Source: Puffinus mauretanicus
Lineage: Eukaryota; Chordata; Aves; Procellariiformes; Procellariidae
DNA: 64,000 nt
Direction of reading: 5' to 3'
Assembly (NCBI GenBank): GCA_023333565.1
Contig: JAJKFH010000755.1
Span: 124,001 to 188,000 of the forward strand
In this document: piece after piece, positions 46,501-58,600 of the stretch
How the letters are laid out: each line of letters starts with the position of its first letter
Numbering within the stretch: the first letter of the stretch is position 1
Program-made: the position numbers and the translations under genes
Notes under the pieces: model-generated
Told to the model about the DNA's origin: nothing
Seen by the model: only the letters and a program-made list of their open reading frames with translations
Database searches by the model: none

Positions 46501-48388
46501 TGCAAATTCCTGCCACCCTGACAGCTTCCTCCCTCAGTGTGACTGTTTGTTGGACACCTGGGGTCAGCACCCAGCCTGTGCTTGAACTGATCTGTGTGCC
46601 GTGTTCGCCACCTGCCTAACAAGCTGTTTAATAGCTCTGCTCCGTGAAACTCTGTCCACGCCCTGCTCAGGATCTATCACTTCCATCTCAACTCGGTTTA
46701 GGAAAAAAAGGTGCTTCTTCCTTCCTTGGGACCCCCTGGTCAGCAAGGCAGGAATTAACATGCTCTCTAAGTGTTGCCCTGCTGCTCCAGCACACCTGCT
46801 GTGCTTCGTGGCAGGATAAGTATCGAGGGAATTTGACTTTTATTAAAAAACCCAATGGGCTTTTCCTTTTCTGAGGGTGTCACTGATCATTCACAAATGG
46901 GTTCTTCCTTTCTGTGGAGTCCCTCTAAGCATTAAATAAATCCCATGGCTTAGTCTTTTCGCTTGCTCTCCCTTCATGTGGGTGTTGTGGTTTAACTCGG
47001 CAGGCAGCCAAACGCCACACAGCCACTCACTCACTCCTCCCCCCTGCAGTGGGATGGGGGAGAGAATCAGAAAAAAAAAGTAAAATTCATGGCTGAGGTA
47101 AAGACAGTTTAATAGAACAGAAAAGGAAGGGAAAATAATAATAATAATAATGATGATGATGATGATAGAATGTACAAAATAAGTGATGCACAATATAGTT
47201 GCTCACCACCTGCCAACTGATGCCCAGTCAGTTCCCAAGCAGCGGTTACTGCTCCCCAGCCAGTCCCCCCAGCTTATATGCTGAGCATGACGTCATATGG
47301 TATGGAATACCCCATTGGCCAGTTGGGTCAGCTGTCCTGGCTATGCTCCCTCCCAGCTTCTTGTGCACCTGGCAGAGCATGGGAAGCTGAAAAGTCCTTG
47401 ACTATGTAAGCACTACTTAGCAACAACTAAAACATCAGTGTGTTATCAACATTATTCTCACACTAAATCCAAAACACAGCTCTATACCAGCTACTAGGAA
47501 GAAAATTAACTCTATCCCAGCTGAAACCAGGACAGCGGGTTAGTGCTGCTTGCTGCTGTTGGGTTTTGTCTCAAGATGTTTTCCATCCCTTTGCAAAGTG
47601 GGAGCCCATGTGCTGCTCCGTGCTTGCAATGGCAGAAGTTGCACAGAGCAGAAGGGGTTTGCGAACAGGGATTTCTGTTTTGTCTTTTTAATCACATGTG
47701 GCAGGCAGGGCTTGGCTCTCAGCATGCTGGGGCTTCATGGGGCCACCCTGTTGCTGTGTGTGACAAGGATTTGGCTGACAGAGGAGGATCATCCCCATCC
47801 CTTCTCATCTTCTTGGGTGTGTGGCAGTATTTCTCCAGGGGGCAGACAGGGTGAGACCATGTGCATGGAGTGGAATGGCTCCAGGGGCATAGGGAGAGTC
47901 TTTCTACGTGAAGGCAGATGCTGCCCTGCGTAGCTCTGGGACCTCTGGCCAGTATGCAATCCCACAAAACCCCTCTGAAACTCTTCCCTGCTGTGTTTTG
48001 TGTCTCTTTTTGCCTTCACACATAGCGCTCTGCTGAATCAGGCCCTGAGGCTGCTCTTGTTCCTGAAGCCCAACCCAGTGGCTGCTGTCTCAGTGGGCTG
48101 GTGAAGCTTGCTTCTGATGCCCGTCAGCTGTGGTCCAGCTGTTGGAGCACAGGATGGGAGGCAGGAGCCAGGCTCCTGGCTCTTTCCTTCTCATGTGCTG
48201 TCCCAAGCCACCCCTGAAAGTGCCATCATGGTCCAGCATGGGACATTTGTCTGATCATCTGCCCTGTGGTACCCAGCAGGTGATGTTGGTGGAGGTTGTG
48301 TCTGGGACCCAGTGTCTCACCGTTGTGCCTTTTCTTGTAGGAGACAGGGCTTTTAACAAAGGTGCTGGAGAAGTATTTTTCAAACTGA
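43513..48388 (+). CDS. NMB: Neuromedin B precursor
   Basis: Exons 43513-43648, 44132-44334 and 48341-48388 join to 128 codons. A signal peptide (about residues 1-20, MAALRCLLLLLCGAA) is followed by AAKIKVNPR and the bombesin-family decapeptide GNLWATGHFM (residues 40-49). Then comes the Gly-Lys-Lys amidation and cleavage signal. The LWATGHFM core identifies neuromedin B; GRP has HWAVGHLM. Intron 1 splits the Gly codon within the decapeptide. The C-terminal part is an amphipathic, Leu-rich region ending KVLEKYFSN. After secretion the amidated peptide acts on the NMB receptor (BB1), controlling smooth muscle, feeding and endocrine functions. Exon 3 is short and rests on splice signals plus the poly(A) signal 210 bases after the stop, so it is a little less certain. 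Confidence 0.94.
43649..44131. other. NMB intron 1
   Basis: Donor GTACCG at 43649, acceptor GTATTGCAG ending at 44131, phase 1. The first half is GC-rich CpG-island sequence. Long open frames on both strands here are composition artefacts. Confidence 0.85.
44335..46977. other. NMB intron 2, part before the LTR
   Basis: Donor GTGAAT at 44335. Reading on past the donor reaches a stop within 15 bases (44347-44349). No other exon, RNA gene or clear repeat seen up to the LTR. Confidence 0.7.
46978..46982. repeat. Target-site duplication of the ERVL LTR, left copy (GTGGG)
   Basis: GTGGG before the LTR pairs with GCGGG at 47535-47539; one transition separates them. Five bases is the duplication size usual for ERVL. 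Confidence 0.6.
46983..47534 (-). mobile_element. Solo ERVL-type LTR in NMB intron 2
   Basis: This 552-base element ends TG...CA. On the minus strand it starts TGTCCTGGTTTCAGCTGGG and ends AAACCACAACA. This is the very abundant ERVL LTR family of Neoaves (TguLTR5-like, named from memory). It carries a (GAT/AAT)n-like ATG/ATA microsatellite at about 47133-47168 and a poly(A)-type signal region on the minus strand. No internal retroviral sequence is attached, so it is a solo LTR formed by LTR-LTR recombination. Confidence 0.85.
47535..48340. other. NMB intron 2, part after the LTR
   Basis: Begins with the right target-site copy GCGGG (47535-47539) and ends at the acceptor TTTTCTTGTAG (48340). 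No further feature recognised. Confidence 0.7.
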
Positions 48389-48620
48389 AGAAGCACAGCT
48401 GTGGAGGATGAGGTCTGCAGGCTCGGCCATGCATGGGAAACGGAGGAGAGCATCGTCCTTGTGGGTTACTGTAGCAACATCACTTTTATTTATTTTTTCT
48501 GTAATATTGTTAATAGTGATTGCTTGTATGAAAAGCAGAGCCTCCCTGTATATTTCTTGTATGTTTTCTGCTTTCTTGATGTCTGACGTGCCCCTGTGAA
48601 TAAAACTGGCTCTTTGCACA
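48389..48620 (+). other. NMB 3' UTR with poly(A) signal
   Basis: Follows the TGA at 48386-48388. AATAAA is at 48599-48604. A TTTTATTTATTTTTT stretch at about 48485 is AU-rich and could affect mRNA stability. A G-rich run follows the signal at 48635-48720. Confidence 0.75.
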
Positions 48621-51359
48621 GACTAGCTCAGACTTTTCTGTGGGGGTGGGAAGGCAGACCCCCAGGACTTGTGCAGGAAGAATGGGGGGTGGGAGCTGCT
48701 TGGTGGGGGGTGGAGGGAAGCTCCTGGCTCTCAGCAGCCAGGAGGGGATTGGATTCAGTCCTTGCAGCCTCTGCTCACTGAAGGAGACCCGAACTGCTGC
48801 ATGACAAAATTACAAGCCTGGATGAGCTGATTACGCCACTCACTACTGGAGTATCTTTATAACCCCCTCTGCTGGAGAGATTACCAGCAAACCCTCCTGA
48901 AAACAAAAAGCATCTTGCTCATGGCATTGCTGGGATTTCTGGTTCAAGCAGGGTCCCTGCCTCGTGGGACCCTGGGGTTTACTACAGGCTCCTTGGCCGT
49001 GGCTGGACCTTCTTCTGCTGTCCCTCATGTGGAGGTGCTGACCATTACACAGTTAGCCTGTTTATGTGCCTGCTTTGGGATGATTGCTTGGTGCACCTTC
49101 ACCTTGTGCACGTAGTTAAGCACTCACATGGGCAGAGGTACAGCCCTGGGGTCCTCCATTGTGCAAGACACCTGAAGAACGGCACAAACGGGGGCTGCCC
49201 AAAATGGGTGATGGAGCACAGCCCCATGAACAGGCTCTGGTTCTGCACCTTTTGAAAGTGCTGCTCATAGATATACCCTATGTCCCCCAGCCACACCTCA
49301 GGATCCCTGGGGATGTCCCCAGGCTGAGCTAAACCTGGCAGCAGATCCCAGAGTGATGCCATAAATGAAACCATAAGCTTTTCCCCCCCAACACTTCTGA
49401 TGCTAGATTCAACCTGAACCTTTGAGCTCCCGCAGGGAGGAGAACCCTTCTCCCACGAGCGACAGGAGCCGAGAGCCACCTCACACCAAGCCAAGGGACA
49501 ATCTAGCATCTGAACATGCTGATGACCAGTAGAGGGGAGAAAGCCATGGTAGGAGACGTTCCCGCCTTGCTCCCTATCAGTTCAAGGATGGCTTAAAGCC
49601 CAGATGGTGTTTATGAACATATCGCTCCATGAAACGTATTTCATTATGAACAACAAAGAGGAAGGCAGTGGCAGCCCTAAACTGTTTTCTGGGGAGCTGC
49701 AGGAGAGAATGGCTGGTCTCCGTCCCATGGCAGATGTGGGACATGCACGCATAGATGCCCTGGCCTACTCGCATTATGGCACCGCGCTGCCTCCTGCCCA
49801 GCCCCAGGCCTGGAGATGCTTCTCAGGAGATGTTACGGTGCTGCAAACCCACTGCCAATGTCACAGGATGTCCCAAGCCAGGTGAGAGCTGGAGCCACCA
49901 GTGTAGGGGACAGCTGGGGACATCACGGGATCCCCCGGTCCTGCTTGGGGCAGGCTGGCAACTCTGGGAGATGAAAAAGCGAGGTACTGCAGAAATGTTG
50001 TGTGATGGGGTCACCACTCCTTCTCCACGCTTGACCTTGGGGTGCAGGCCCTGTTGTGGGCACAACCACACTGTTCATGTTTGCACAGAAGTGAGCCTGC
50101 GGGTTATTTGCAGAGTTGCCTGTCTGCCCCACGGCTCACCGGCTCCCTGTGTGCCACTCCTGGGTTTGCTGGCAGCAGCTGCCCAGGTGTTGCCAGCTGG
50201 GAACGATGGGCTTCAGTAATGGAGACCCAGCATCCCCCATGCAGCAAACACAAAACCCACGCATTGACCTCCAAAGCCTACACATCTTAGACCAGTAAAT
50301 TAGTATTTGTTTTCCACTTACAGCCTGGCTTTTGAGCCTTTGGAGTCGGCATTTTTTCAGTTATTCAAAGGCTGGTTTTGGTGGGTAAAAACTAAACGTC
50401 CTACAAGTAGTTTGCCCCAAACATTGCCTTCAAAACCTGGTGCTCCCCATCAGATGCCCCAATGCTAGGGCCCTTCATCCTTCGGGAGAGCGGGACCAAG
50501 CTCGGAGGGAGTTTTGCACGAGGCACGTGATAATGGTTCAGATCATGCCAAGCCTCCCCTGTCTCACTGGAGCAGCTGCATGGCTGCAGCCCTCAGGGAG
50601 AGCATCACCTCGCTACCGCTTGGAGCCCTCCCACGTTCTCCAACCTGCCGGTGAACAACCTGTAGCACCACAGCAGCCTCTATTCCCTTCTTGTGTCCTT
50701 CATGGTCTCCTACCTACCAGCTTCGCTCAAGAGGTGTCCCGCTGTCCTTCTGCAGTCACTCATGCCCAGGACAGCAGGAAGCCTTCTTCCAAACTGTATT
50801 TTTTTGCCCAGGATTGCTGCTGTGCACTGGGATGTGGGTGACCCCCAGCTTGCCTTTCATTAGCTGTAGCAAAGCCTTGGCTTAAAACTAATTATAAGCA
50901 AGAAAAATAATGACATAGCATATCGTGTTTGACACTGGAGCAGACCAGATGCCTCTCAGCCGGCAGTGTGGTGGACTGATAGCCTAATGGGATTCCTGAC
51001 CTGATGTCATGTCATGGGACCACCAGCTCACGTCCCACCCAGGCAAGCTGGTGGGAGGGCGAGCAGGGTCCTGAACACGACAGCAGAAACCTGCCATGAG
51101 ATACCTAGGTGAGACCCTCATTCTCCTACCCACCCAGCAAGAACCTGTCCAACTGCCTGCCTGCCTGTCCCCCATCTCCCCCCATCGCTATCTTGTGGGT
51201 CAAGATAAAGACGGGGAGGTCACTTGGTAATTACTGTCATGGGCAAAACAGACTCGACTTGGGGAATTTAATTTATTGTCAATTAATGTAATGTAAGTAT
51301 TTGAGTACTGATTCAGGCTTTGGAAACAAACAGAAACCCCCAAGCATTTTCACACTCGG
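48621..51359. other. NMB-DUOXA intergenic region, first part
   Basis: No exon or RNA gene supported. A 136-codon minus-strand frame at 49099-49509 has no recognisable domain. Confidence 0.5.
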
Positions 51360-51544
51360 GGAAAGCACCTCTCCTCCCCTGTGCGAGGCTCAACATCGCT
51401 CCCAGCAGCTCTCCTCCTCCTTGTTACCACTGCAGGTTACACTCAGCCCCCCTGGTGAAGCAACAGGCGACAGCAGGGGGATGTGGTCAGGTCGTGGTGG
51501 TTTCCTCTCTGCTGCTCCTTCCTTCTTGCTCTTTTCCTGTGCTC

Positions 51545-51700
51545 CGCTGTGACTGCTCAACACTCATGACTTCCTTTGGGGGTGTACCTGCTCTGTCATG
51601 GGCTCATCCATAGGCTGCAGTCCCTTCGGGGATGTATGTGCTCCAGCACGGGTCCTCCACGGGCAGCAGTCCATTCGAGGGGTGCCTGCTCCATCATGGA
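51545..51700. repeat. Imperfect tandem repeat of about 50 bases, probably ERV-derived
   Basis: Three units share the pattern (GGGGTGTACCTGCTCTGTCATGG, GGGGATGTATGTGCTCCAGCACGG, GGGGTGCCTGCTCCATCATGG), each followed or preceded by GGCTGCAGTCC / GGCAGCAGTCC. Similar reiterations occur inside avian ERV internal regions; that origin is inferred from memory. Confidence 0.5.
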
Positions 51701-51819
51701 GCACCGCTTCATCCTCCTCCTCTGAACCAGTACGTAGACCACTGGAGCAATGTTGGCCCCTCTGGGCTACGTGTTGCTGAGAAGCAAGTTGTCCAGCACC
51801 TGCCTTGGACACCATCCTA

Positions 51820-52080
51820 GAAGCATAGGATAACTCAGGCTGGAGAGGACCTCAGCAGATCTCTAGTCCAGCCATCTGCTCAAAGCAGGGTCAGCTCTGG
51901 GGTCAGACCAGGTTACTCAGGGCTTTGTCCCGTCAGGTCTTGAAAACCTCCAGGTATGAAGGCTGGGTGACCTGCTCCACTGCTTGACTGTTCCAATGTT
52001 TCCCCTTCTCGCACACAGGCAAGCAGCCTCAGCCCCAAAACCCCAATCCCTCTTCAATTTAAATTACTGAGAGGGTCAGA
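51820..52080 (-). mobile_element. Diverged CR1 3' fragment
   Basis: The plus strand reads AAGCATAGGATAACTCAGGCTGGAGAGGACCTC, then CTCTAGTCCAGCCATCTGCTCAAAGCAGG, the complement of a CR1 3' tail. It decays towards 52080. Confidence 0.7.
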
Positions 52081-55000
52081 AAAACTTTTGAGGAATACCA
52101 TTTTTTGGCAATTTTCCTGCTCTGCCCTGGCATCTGCCTTTCTGACATTTATCTGCTGGTCCACAGCAGGCACAGTCTCTCAGCACAATGCCCTATCACT
52201 CACCAGGTCATATTCTTTGGGGGTTTCCAGGACCAAAGCTTTGTGTCCAGGCTACGGAAATGAGCAAATTCTTCAGGTTCTTTTCCAGCTCTGCGTTTCT
52301 TCCCCTTGCTGCTCTGGTTCAAGGCTGCCCCTCCATGCTGCTGCTCCGACTCAAGAACTTGATCACAACAGAGCTTGCTGCTTCTGCACACCACAAGCAG
52401 AGACGCAACGAGGCCACTGACTCAACTGAGGTCACTGGGATGACTTCTCTGGTGCACACAGACCACCGCAGAGCAGAACCGTGGCACAGACCCCCGAAAC
52501 TGTGACAGTTCAGAGCATGGACATCTGTGATTGTAGCTGGTCTCCTGGACTTCCCCCACAACCTGTGGCCATGGTATGACCCCAGGGATGGGAAAAGGAT
52601 GTGAAGTGAGATAAGAGAAATGGAGACAAGCCACCTTCACCACTGACATTTGTTTCAGGTAGCCAGCCCCGTAAGGAGGAGCTGGCTTAGAGGGATGTTT
52701 GTAAAAGTCCATTGCCACCACTTGGTGTCATTGGTGTCCCAGGCTTAGTGATGTGCTCCCTGTCATGCTCATTCAGACAGGACTGACTCTCCTGTTACGC
52801 CCTCAGCAAAGACATCAGGCCCCAGGTTGGTGTGCTCCTTCCTCCGAGGTGTCTTGAGACCTCTCTCCCATAGGAGACAAACAAACCAGGCAATGAGGAG
52901 GGGAGAGAAAGAGGCAGAAAGGAAACCAGGTTGCCGTCAGGAAGCAAAACAATCTTAGTCTCCTGAACACCTTTGCCATCCCCCATGCTCCTCCAGGGAA
53001 AGCTGACATGGACACCAAAACCTGACCTGATCAAGGTAAACCCAACCAGTTCAGAGGCTGAGACAGCCTGAGGAAGTGGGTGTCCAGAGCTTGGCACCCC
53101 TATTGTCTTGAAAATGATTTCCAGGTGGCAGGGAGCAGGGCATCCTAGTGCAGAGGAGCCGAGGTTAAATGCAGTGTAGGGTTGCAAACCATCTGGATGC
53201 TCCATCAAGGATACGGAGGCCTTTTCCCCACGACAGGACCCAACAGCTCACTGCAAAGCACTGGCAGCTTGGAAAGAGGGGAGGGACACCAATGACACAG
53301 AATGCTCTCGCATAGTGGCAGACAGAAAGGATGGACAGAAAGGATGTGTATCCTGAATCCAGCACCGGTGCCTTCAAAATAGTCCAGCCCCATCATATGT
53401 GCTCAGGTGGCCAGCTTTCCTTGTTCAGCTGTAGGGACTGAGGATGGGGTCTCCTGGGAGGTGAAGAGAAGGGAGATCTAAGCCATGTACCAACTTCCCC
53501 CCTTCCCCAGCCCGGAGCATGGCAGAAACACTTTGGAAAACACGGATATGGGATCCTGTGGTGAAATATTTCATTGCATCATGTCCTTGGCTTCCAGCTG
53601 AGGTCCCCAAGAAGGGAGTCAGCTAAAGATGAGCAGGAGATGAGCTCTCGTAGATAATAAGAGGCCTGACAGAGATCTGGTACCTCCGTGGGAACCCCAG
53701 CAGTTCAGAAAATGGCTCCATCTCACACTGGAGCTGGCAACAGCTCCCCAGTTTCATTTGGAAACGAGAGGGAGCCAAACTCCCCTGGTCACACCACATA
53801 GACCTTGTCATCCAGCCTGTTCTCACTGCTCTAGCCTTTATGGGAAACTCTTCTCCTCACTCTCTTTCTCAGCCCAGGAGATGCCTTCTGGAGTATGAAA
53901 TGACTCCAGTGTTGCTTGTCCCAAGCCAGACCTTCCCCCAGGGGACATGCTCATCCTGGCCCCAAGCAAGTGCCTTGTTCTGGTCTTGGGTGGACTGTGC
54001 ATTAGCAACTACAAGGACATCATAGAACACGGTGTCTTGAAATCCTGTGATTTCTCCTGCTGTGAATAACCCAGGGAAAGAGGCACAAGTGCTTGACTGT
54101 GTTGGCAGAATCACACTTCTCTGCCTGCCCAGTCCAGGAGGTCTCAGGGCTGTGCCCGACCCAAGGTCCCTTTTGACCCCACTCAAAAGGAGATATTCTT
54201 ACAGTGTGTGTGCACCAAATGCTGCTGCTTGAGGCTAGAGAGATGGACCATCACAGCTACAGACCCACAAAGCCTTTTTTATGGGCTTTCTCTGCAGCAC
54301 CTGTTCCTGGCAAACATGAGATGTTGGTCTTCAATGGATGAAAACAGTTCTAGAGCAGCAGGGACAAAACCAGCCACCGGCTGGATGAGAGCCCTCCTGC
54401 GACAGGACCCTCTACATGGGACTCCAAAAATCATCAGGGTGATGGAGTGCAGGGAGAGGAGGTCTAACACAATCTCACTTCCATTTTCTATTAGTTACGA
54501 TGCATTTTTAACCTCCATATGGTGCTGAGAACCAGCCAAGGACTGTAATAGGAATAAGGTATTAATATATTAATTGGTTCTTCAAGCTTGTGGTGTATAA
54601 AATATAGTGAGCGGGCTAAACATGCTGTAGCACTGGGAAATTGCTTTGCACTGGTAACAGCTCCTGGAGCACATGCTCCCGCCGCGCTGCAGAGAGGAAG
54701 GTGCCATAAACCAGCTGCTACCGAGTCCACCTGCCAACCTTTGAAGTCCTTGTACAGCGCTGAGACTGTGCCAGGAGTTGTAGAGCTGGCAGAATTGCTG
54801 CGTAATTGATGGCTTTTATAAAATGCATGTGGATTGGTACTGCAACACTGAGGCATTTTCCCTGTGTGGGAAGCCAATCAAAGTGGTGATTCAGGCAAGT
54901 CACCTTCCTGAAACAGTAGGCAGAGATGGATACAGTAAGACCCCTTCCTACTCCAGGTAGGATCTAGAAACAGTGAACTTAGGACACTCCTTTCTTTCCA

Positions 55001-55555
55001 TTTCCAGCTCTCAGTGTGCCCATGGTCTTGACATCCCCCATCCTCTGATGCGCCAGGGAAAACCTTTGCCTCCAGGAGGAAATCTGTACCCCTTCCGGGT
55101 GTTTTCACACCAAAACCTATTGCACAAACTGGTCCAGGGTGGTGGCTGATGAGGGAGCCACCGGCCTCCAGCATGCCCTCAGGGAGCAGCTCCAGCCTGG
55201 CCGTGCTGCTGGTGTGGAGGGCAGCAATCTGCTCCGGGACCTGGGTGCAAATGCCATGGGAAGGGAAGGGCTAAGAGAGCTCCCAGCAGGGCAGGAGGAC
55301 TCATGGGAATACATATGTGGACCTGGGCCAAGGTGGACTCTGTTCCTCTTGCCTGGGAACATCCAGGTGGCAGCGCTAGACCTCAAAGACCATGTCCTTT
55401 CTTGAGGGGCCAGCTTCCCAGCTTCCTCACCTGCCATATGCCCTTTCTCTGGAAGGATGGGAGACACATGCTCTGAAAGGTTTTAGGGAACGAGCTCTGC
55501 TGGGAAGTCTGTGAGATTATGGTAGGAGGAACAGGGCTACTAGATTCGTATAAAT
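52081..55555. other. Intergenic DNA
   Basis: No exon, RNA gene or identifiable element. Open frames occur on both strands without conserved motifs. Confidence 0.45.
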
Positions 55556-55660
55556 GCTAGTGGGAGGACCTCTAAAGGTCTCTAGTTCAACCTCTCACTC
55601 ACAGCAGGACTGTCACCAGCTACAAGACACTATCCCAAGGTAATGCTTGGTGGGACAGGA
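55556..55660 (-). mobile_element. Short diverged CR1 fragment
   Basis: GGAGGACCTCTAAAGGTCTC and TAGTTCAACCTCTCACTCACAGCAGG resemble the complement of the CR1 3' end. About 100 bases, decayed. Confidence 0.5.
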
Positions 55661-58600
55661 CCACTGGGTGGGAAGAGCTCTGCACTCCAACCCAAAGCCC
55701 TGTGACACCCGAAGCTGGTAGAGAACAGGCACGGGAGACCCAACCAACCTCAGATCTGCCTTGGATATCTTCCACTACAATGTTTGTCCTCCTGCTCAAA
55801 GATCTGCAAGCTCATCCCCAGCAAAAGTTGTTCCAAGTCCAAGTGGAGGGACTCTGAGTTTATAAGAGGTCCTTGGAGGGCTCTGGGACAGCGAGGGGGT
55901 CTTGCAAGATCAAAACCAGTTGGAAGGTGGTTCCACAAGCCCTACAAAAATCTGCGCTAGTTCCAGCTGGATTGAACTATTTGTTGCACGTAAGCTGAGG
56001 CAACCCCATCTCTGCTTGCAGCCTGCCTTGATGCTATGGATTTTTTTTAATATTAAGCAAGCAGTTAGTTGTAATTTATCTTACGATATTTCTGCCCACA
56101 CACTGCGGAGAAGCCCTCAGGTCTTTCCAGTGCTTTTCAGACAGATGCATGATTTCTTATTACACCATCTACTATTGGCACTTTTGCCTGGATGGAAGAA
56201 GCAGATATTCAACTGATCTTCTACCCACAGCCAGGATACGGGGTGCAGAGTGCTTGTGTGCACTCAGACACAGACCTGCGCCGCAGTCTGAGGTGGGGTA
56301 GCATTGCTCTGTGCATTAATTTCAAGGCTGGCAGGGAGACACTAGACACAGGAGCTCCATGGAAAAATGTGTATCACTTTAATTAGGCCTCTAACAACAG
56401 GGATTACAAGAGAAAGCTTCTCTGTAAGTTGCAGCCTGGGATGAAAGTGCTAATTACCACACAGTGCATCATTAACAAGCCCCAGCAAAGCCTGGAAAAG
56501 CTCAACTCGCTGATAGTTACGTCAAACTGGCAGGAATGGCTGTTATCTGCAGGGACAGGGTTCCCCAAGCGGGGACGGTAAAACCCCTGATGAGCTGTGT
56601 CCCAAAGGCTAATGCCCTTCCCGACACTCATGCCGGGGCAGCAGAGCTCTGTCGAGTGAGCGGGGCCCTGGGGGATGAGTCTGGAGAGGCAACCTGGGAG
56701 CTGGCGACCCCACTTGCTCTTTAGCGGAGGGGCAACATGTCTAACATAGATGCAAGATGGGAAGTGATGTCCTCCCCCTCTCCTCCGTCCTCCCAGGGCA
56801 TCAGGGTACCCGCTCAGGCCCTCCGACACTCCCTCCCGTGTCCTCTGCTCCAGCAGCCTTTGCAGAACTGCAACACCGGGACCAGGGCAGCCTGGAAGGG
56901 GCACCTGGGGTCTGTGAAACGGGAGAGAAGGGCTGGACCTGCAGCCCCTCATCCAGGCTGAGCAATCCCAGCAAGGGACATGACACTTGGGAAGGAACAG
57001 GGACCGGCCCCAGCCCCACACGGGGGTGTCCCCTTCCCCATCACAGGCACTGGTCTCAGTGCCCATGGGGTCAAACATGGGGGCTCTGGGAGGGGTGGAG
57101 ATATTCAGGAGGGCAACGGGGCAGCTGGGTTTCTGTCCCCTGGGTCTCTGAGAGCATGTGGAAACCTGAAAGAGCACTGGCAGGAGCTGGAAGCCTGTTT
57201 GGGGCTGGGAGCAAAGATGATCAAGCAGCCCTGTAAGATGCTCTTCCTGGCACATGCCTCTGAAGGTCTGGGCCATAGCAGACTTGTTCTTCTCCTACAT
57301 GATGGCTCTTGGAAGGAGCCGAGGGCTGAACACTCAAACACAATTTCTGGATGAGGATTTCCTCGAAGTCCGGCTGAAACCCTTCCTGTTTCAATTCTGA
57401 CTAGGACGATGGGTGGCTCCTGCTGATCTCTGCCTCCATCTCCTGGCAGCTTTCTCAGTTAACCCTGACCTGTCTCCATCATGAGATATGAAAGCCAGCT
57501 CGCTGGGCAGTGTAGTGGGCGGCAACACCTTCCCGTTCTCTCAAAATCTTTAAACTTCCAAGCAGAGCTGGAAGAATAGATCCTTCCTGCAAATATATCT
57601 AGAGCCAAACCATGGTCACAGAACCATGAACCTCTCTGCTCAGCTGGGTGGAAACTGGTCAGAGGGGGTCCTTCCATCCTTCCTTCTGTCCCTCCCTTCA
57701 AGCTGCTCCACCATGGGTCATTCAGCTGTTGCAAAGAATTCCGGGCAAAGAGCTGCATCCAAGTGTCCGGGTGCGATACTGGACAGGCTCCATCGCAGCA
57801 AACCCCAGCCTGACCCCAGCTGCAGCATCCTCCACGCCGGGGACCAGGACAGAGGGGCGATGGGGACAGCCAATGGGGCAGGGTGACACCTGGACACAAA
57901 CACCATGTCTGTCCCACTGGCACCGATGGGTCAGGCAGAAATCCTCTGAGCAAAGGGCAGCCTCTCGGGGCTCCCGCTCCATCCCCAAAACTGCCTCCCT
58001 GCCCAGGCATGTCTTCCCTGCCTTGGTTCCTGGCATGATCCAACACTACGTGGCTGCTTGTGCAAGAGGTGATGGGTGCTGCTCCCTTCGCCCCCACCTC
58101 CCGCAGGTGACCTGGATCGGGTGACTCATCCCTAATCGCCCCGTCCATCGCTCACAAGCAAGTGAAGCAGAAGCTGCCCAATAAAAGAGGGCTGCCCAAG
58201 CGAGGGCAGGGTGCTGACGGTGGGAGCAGCACCCTGAGCATGAGGCTGCGAGCTCCTGGTGAGCAAGAACAAGTCCCCAGACCTGTTCCCTGGAAACTGT
58301 CCAATGAACTACACACCTTCACTACCTGCAGAAATACCCAGAAAATTAAAAAGAGAGGAAAAAACCCCCCAACCTCAGTTATCATCATGGCCTCAGGCTT
58401 TCTGTAGGACCTCTTCATGGATACAGAGTACTGGGTGAGGGCTAAATCCAGCAGTTTTCCCATGCTTGCCAGCCCAAGACCACATCAGCACCCCAGGGAA
58501 GCGGAGCGTCCCCCCACCACCATCACACCCCATTTCCACCCCTGCTGGGGACAGACGAGCAGCCCTGTGAGCTCCCCCAATGTCCTTGCACACAAACGCT

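Noticed and set aside
47133..47168. ATA/ATG microsatellite as an independent feature
   Set aside because: It is an internal part of the ERVL LTR, so it is described there.
49099..49509. 136-codon minus-strand frame, first considered as a retroviral remnant
   Set aside because: No identifiable retroviral motif and no LTR or adjacent pol/env sequence.
56404..57276. 290-codon minus-strand open frame
   Set aside because: Low-complexity Pro/Gly/Ser/Cys-rich sequence in GC-rich DNA with open frames on the opposite strand; no family resemblance.
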